Of a DNA stretch of 64,000 nucleotides, positions 61,981-64,000 are shown in pieces (within the stretch, counting starts at the first letter, position 1; each line of letters begins with the position of its first letter). The translations under genes were made by a program, and so were the position numbers. The DNA lies in the NCBI GenBank assembly GCA_016208105.1, contig JACQYS010000017.1, forward strand, positions 1-64,000, in the 5' to 3' direction. Under the pieces are notes generated by a model. The model was not told the DNA's origin. It saw only the letters and a list, made by a program, of their open reading frames with translations, and did not search any database. The DNA comes from Desulfovibrio sp. (GTDB lineage Bacteria > Desulfobacterota > Desulfovibrionia > Desulfovibrionales > Desulfovibrionaceae).

Positions 61981-63399
61981 ATGACCGACCACACACCTGA
62001 CAATCCATTCGCCGCCAAACCCTGGGCCTGCTTAGGCGTTGCCGCGACCGGGACCTTCATGGCCACCCTGGACGGAGGCATCGTCAACGTCGCCCTTCCG
62101 GTGATCGCGGACAGGTTCGGGGCGGACTTGCCCTTCGCCCAGTGGGCCATTTCCATCTATCTGCTTACCATCGCCTGTCTGCTTCCCGCCTTTGGCCGCC
62201 TGGGCGACATGAGCGGGCGCAGGACCAAGTACCGTCTGGGCTTCCTTCTCTTCGCGATCTCGTCTGCCCTGTGCGGAGCCGCCCCGGGCATGTGGTGGCT
62301 CATCGCGGGAAGAGCGATCCAGGCCATCGGCGCGGCGCTGCTTATGGCCAACGGCCCAGCCATCGTCATCATGAGCTTTCCCGGGCATCAGCGCGGACGG
62401 GCCCTGGGAATCATCGGCATGGTGGTTTCCCTTGGCTCGCTGGCTGGACCCGCATTGGGCGGCCTGCTGGTTAGCTGGCTGGGCTGGCCCTCCATCTTTT
62501 ACGTCAACGTTCCCATCGGCATCCTTGGAGCCATTCTTGCCCATAAGATATTGCCCGACGACAAACGGGCGCCCGTGGGCACCTTCGATCTCTTCGGTGC
62601 AGTACAGTATGCCGTGGGCATGGTTTTCCTGCTTGTGGCCATCACCCACGGCGGACGCTGGGGATGGGCTTCCCCAGGCATCCTGGCGTGTGAATTCGTT
62701 GCCCTGGCCTCGATGGGACTTTTCCTGCGCCGCCAGGCTGTTGTGAAACACCCCATGGTGGATTTGGCCCTTTTCAGGATCCGCACGCTCGCCCTGGGGA
62801 ACTTGGCCTCACTATTGGCCTTCATGGCCCTTTTGACCAATGCCGTGATGCTCCCCTTTTTCCTTGTTCGGGTTGGGAACCTGAGCGCTTACCAGGCCGG
62901 CCTGGTCATGGCCGCGCTGCCTCTGGTGATGGCCTTTGTGGCACCCATAAGCGGCTATTTTTCAGAAAAAATCAGCCACAGCCTTCTCACGGGGCTCGGC
63001 ATGGCCATCACCGCCGCCGGCCTCTACTCCCAAACGCTGCTCACGGCATCCGCGGGCTTTGGGCGCTTCGCACTGGGCCAGGCGATATTGGGCCTGGGTT
63101 TTGGCATGTTCCTCTCTCCCAACAACAACGCCGTCCTGGGAAGCGCACCCACCGGCAAGAGCGGAGTGGCCGGGGCGCTCATGGCCCTGGTGCGCAACCT
63201 GGGGATGACCAGCGGCATCGCCATAGCAACCGCCATGTTCGAGGCCTATCGAAACAGGGCTCAGGCTTCAGGCTTGAGCGAACTGCTCAGCTTCAATGCA
63301 GGGTTCGATGCTGCCTTGGCCTTTGCAACCGGCCTGGCCCTGGCAGGTGTGGCCGTGAGCGTTGTCCGTGGCTGGCCATTCTCGTCCAAACCCCACTAG
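61981..63399 (+). CDS. MFS drug exporter (DHA2 family, 14 helices)
   Basis: A 472-residue inner-membrane transporter of the major facilitator superfamily with about 14 helices. Family motifs: GTFMATLDGGIVNVALPVIA in helix 1 (motif D1-type), GRLGDMSGRRTKYRLGF (motif A) and GMVVSLGSLAGPALGGLLVSWLGWPSIFY (motif C and following). It probably exports drugs by proton antiport. The ATG at 61981 fits the family; the frame is open to 61909 across the operator. It is divergent from the tetR-pump operon. Confidence 0.9.
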   Translation: MTDHTPDNPFAAKPWACLGVAATGTFMATLDGGIVNVALPVIADRFGADLPFAQWAISIYLLTIACLLPAFGRLGDMSGRRTKYRLGFLLFAISSALCGAAPGMWWLIAGRAIQAIGAALLMANGPAIVIMSFPGHQRGRALGIIGMVVSLGSLAGPALGGLLVSWLGWPSIFYVNVPIGILGAILAHKILPDDKRAPVGTFDLFGAVQYAVGMVFLLVAITHGGRWGWASPGILACEFVALASMGLFLRRQAVVKHPMVDLALFRIRTLALGNLASLLAFMALLTNAVMLPFFLVRVGNLSAYQAGLVMAALPLVMAFVAPISGYFSEKISHSLLTGLGMAITAAGLYSQTLLTASAGFGRFALGQAILGLGFGMFLSPNNNAVLGSAPTGKSGVAGALMALVRNLGMTSGIAIATAMFEAYRNRAQASGLSELLSFNAGFDAALAFATGLALAGVAVSVVRGWPFSSKPH

Positions 63400-63462
63400 C
63401 CTTTTATTCCTGGCGAAATTGCTTTACGCTCATTAGGCCGCCAAGGCATCGGGAGACGCCAC

Positions 63463-64000
63463 ATGAGCCAAGACGACCCCGCCGCACGAATCACAGGCTA
63501 TCTGCCTACCCTTCGCCGCCTCAAGGAAACTTCCTCCAGGCGCGAGGTGGTGGAACGCGAAATCCTCCTGGCCGTGCTTGCGGCGAACCGCGACAGGCTC
63601 TCCGAGATTCCCAACCAGGATGCTGACCAGCAGAACCTGGCAGCCACCATCGCTGTCCGAAGCGAACTCCAGCCGGCCCATGAGCACTACCAGGACTGGA
63701 TCACCCAGTTCCTGGCTCTCCTCTACCAGTATGACGTCGCCGTTCGAACCGGTGCCAAGGATCAGGATAACACCCTGCTCGACCAGATTCTCAATCTGGA
63801 AACGCTTCTGTGCAAATGTTTGCAGGGGTACGTCATTTTCGCCGGAGTGGTGCGTGACGAATTCAATGACATGATCCTGGCTCGCTTCGGCGAGGCCGCG
63901 CTGGCTGACATAGACGAGATCACCCACGCCGGTTTCTCTGACGACCACTACTGGAAAGCCCTGCTCGACCGTTTTGTTTTTGGTTTCGTGAACAAGGGAT
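63463..64000 (+). CDS. Unknown cytosolic protein, truncated by the right edge
   Basis: An open frame of 179 codons from ATG 63463, with GGGAG at 63451-63455, continuing past the end of the window. The peptide starts MSQDDPAARITGYLPTLRRL and is acidic and helical, with phrases EREILLAVLAANRDRLSEIP, LLDQILNLETLLCKCLQGYV and DIDEITHAGFSDDHYWKALL. No signal peptide or membrane helix. I do not recognise a family. Another frame on the opposite strand is open through the same DNA, but has no ribosome site and looks like a GC-driven shadow. Confidence 0.6.
   Translation, partial: MSQDDPAARITGYLPTLRRLKETSSRREVVEREILLAVLAANRDRLSEIPNQDADQQNLAATIAVRSELQPAHEHYQDWITQFLALLYQYDVAVRTGAKDQDNTLLDQILNLETLLCKCLQGYVIFAGVVRDEFNDMILARFGEAALADIDEITHAGFSDDHYWKALLDRFVFGFVNKG

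Noticed and set aside
63433-63948. 171-codon frame on the minus strand at the right edge
   Set aside because: The plus-strand frame has GGGAG seven bases before its ATG and a normal helical composition; the minus frame has neither.

Overview
The window looks like chromosome of a GC-rich, sulfate-reducing member of the Desulfovibrionales (Desulfovibrio/Fundidesulfovibrio-like). The main reason is a complete dsrMKJOP operon (38476-43477), the membrane electron-transfer complex of dissimilatory sulfite reduction, preceded by an RsbRD-domain gene. The hgcA-hgcB mercury-methylation pair (32239-33733), many ferredoxin and molybdopterin proteins, and short GC-rich intergenic hairpin repeats fit the same group. 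The species is not determined; taxonomy is inferred from gene content only.

Layout. 1-1258: left edge with the first codons of an IS1595-type transposase and two phage-like genes (DUF1353, holin-like) in visibly AT-richer DNA. 1394-10863: housekeeping and metabolic genes, namely glucokinase, a secreted protein, a phosphatase-like protein with an altered P-loop, an MscS channel with an O-methyltransferase, a LysE exporter, the agmatine-to-putrescine pair aguB-aguA, cysQ and a ModF-like double ABC ATPase. 10975-21408: a signalling block with a response regulator coupled to a PEP-synthase-like protein that lacks the PEP barrel, an FAD oxidoreductase, a second response regulator, a BamE-like protein, a PAS4-GGDEF-EAL protein and a CHASE-REC-Hpt protein without a kinase core. 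21556-26368: a ferredoxin and a split TauE/SafE transporter diverging from a cytoplasmic molybdopterin oxidoreductase. 26503-32053: soluble lytic transglycosylase, DNA polymerase IV and three redox enzymes.

32239-37662 holds hgcB, hgcA, an unknown gene divergent from hgcA, serS with a translationally coupled 44-residue membrane peptide, pncC/cinA C-domain, an amphi-Trp protein and an unknown protein. 37897-43529 is the RsbRD gene plus dsrMKJOP, ending in a strong terminator. 43549-46095 carries a diguanylate cyclase, a glyoxalase-fold protein behind a perfect palindrome, and dapF. 46164-47911 carries two tandem paralogs with degenerate EF-hand-like repeats, each with its own sigma-54-like -24/-12 element and its own terminator. 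47947-55398 is a branched-chain/aromatic-type ABC uptake operon with two duplicated binding proteins, a secreted small protein and a phenylacetate-CoA-ligase-type enzyme. 55746-63399 is efflux: an FUSC protein, a TetR-MFP-RND operon and a divergent MFS exporter sharing a palindromic operator. An unrecognised gene runs off the right edge.

How genes work together: DsrMKJOP links the quinone pool and periplasm to cytoplasmic sulfite reduction; HgcA and HgcB methylate Hg(II) with a corrinoid and a ferredoxin; AguA and AguB make putrescine; LivFGMHK with the CoA ligase probably imports and activates an aromatic or related carboxylate. The least explained parts are the sigma-54-linked EF-hand-like pair, the response regulator/PEP-synthase-like pair, and the soluble Mo-enzyme with a split TSUP transporter.
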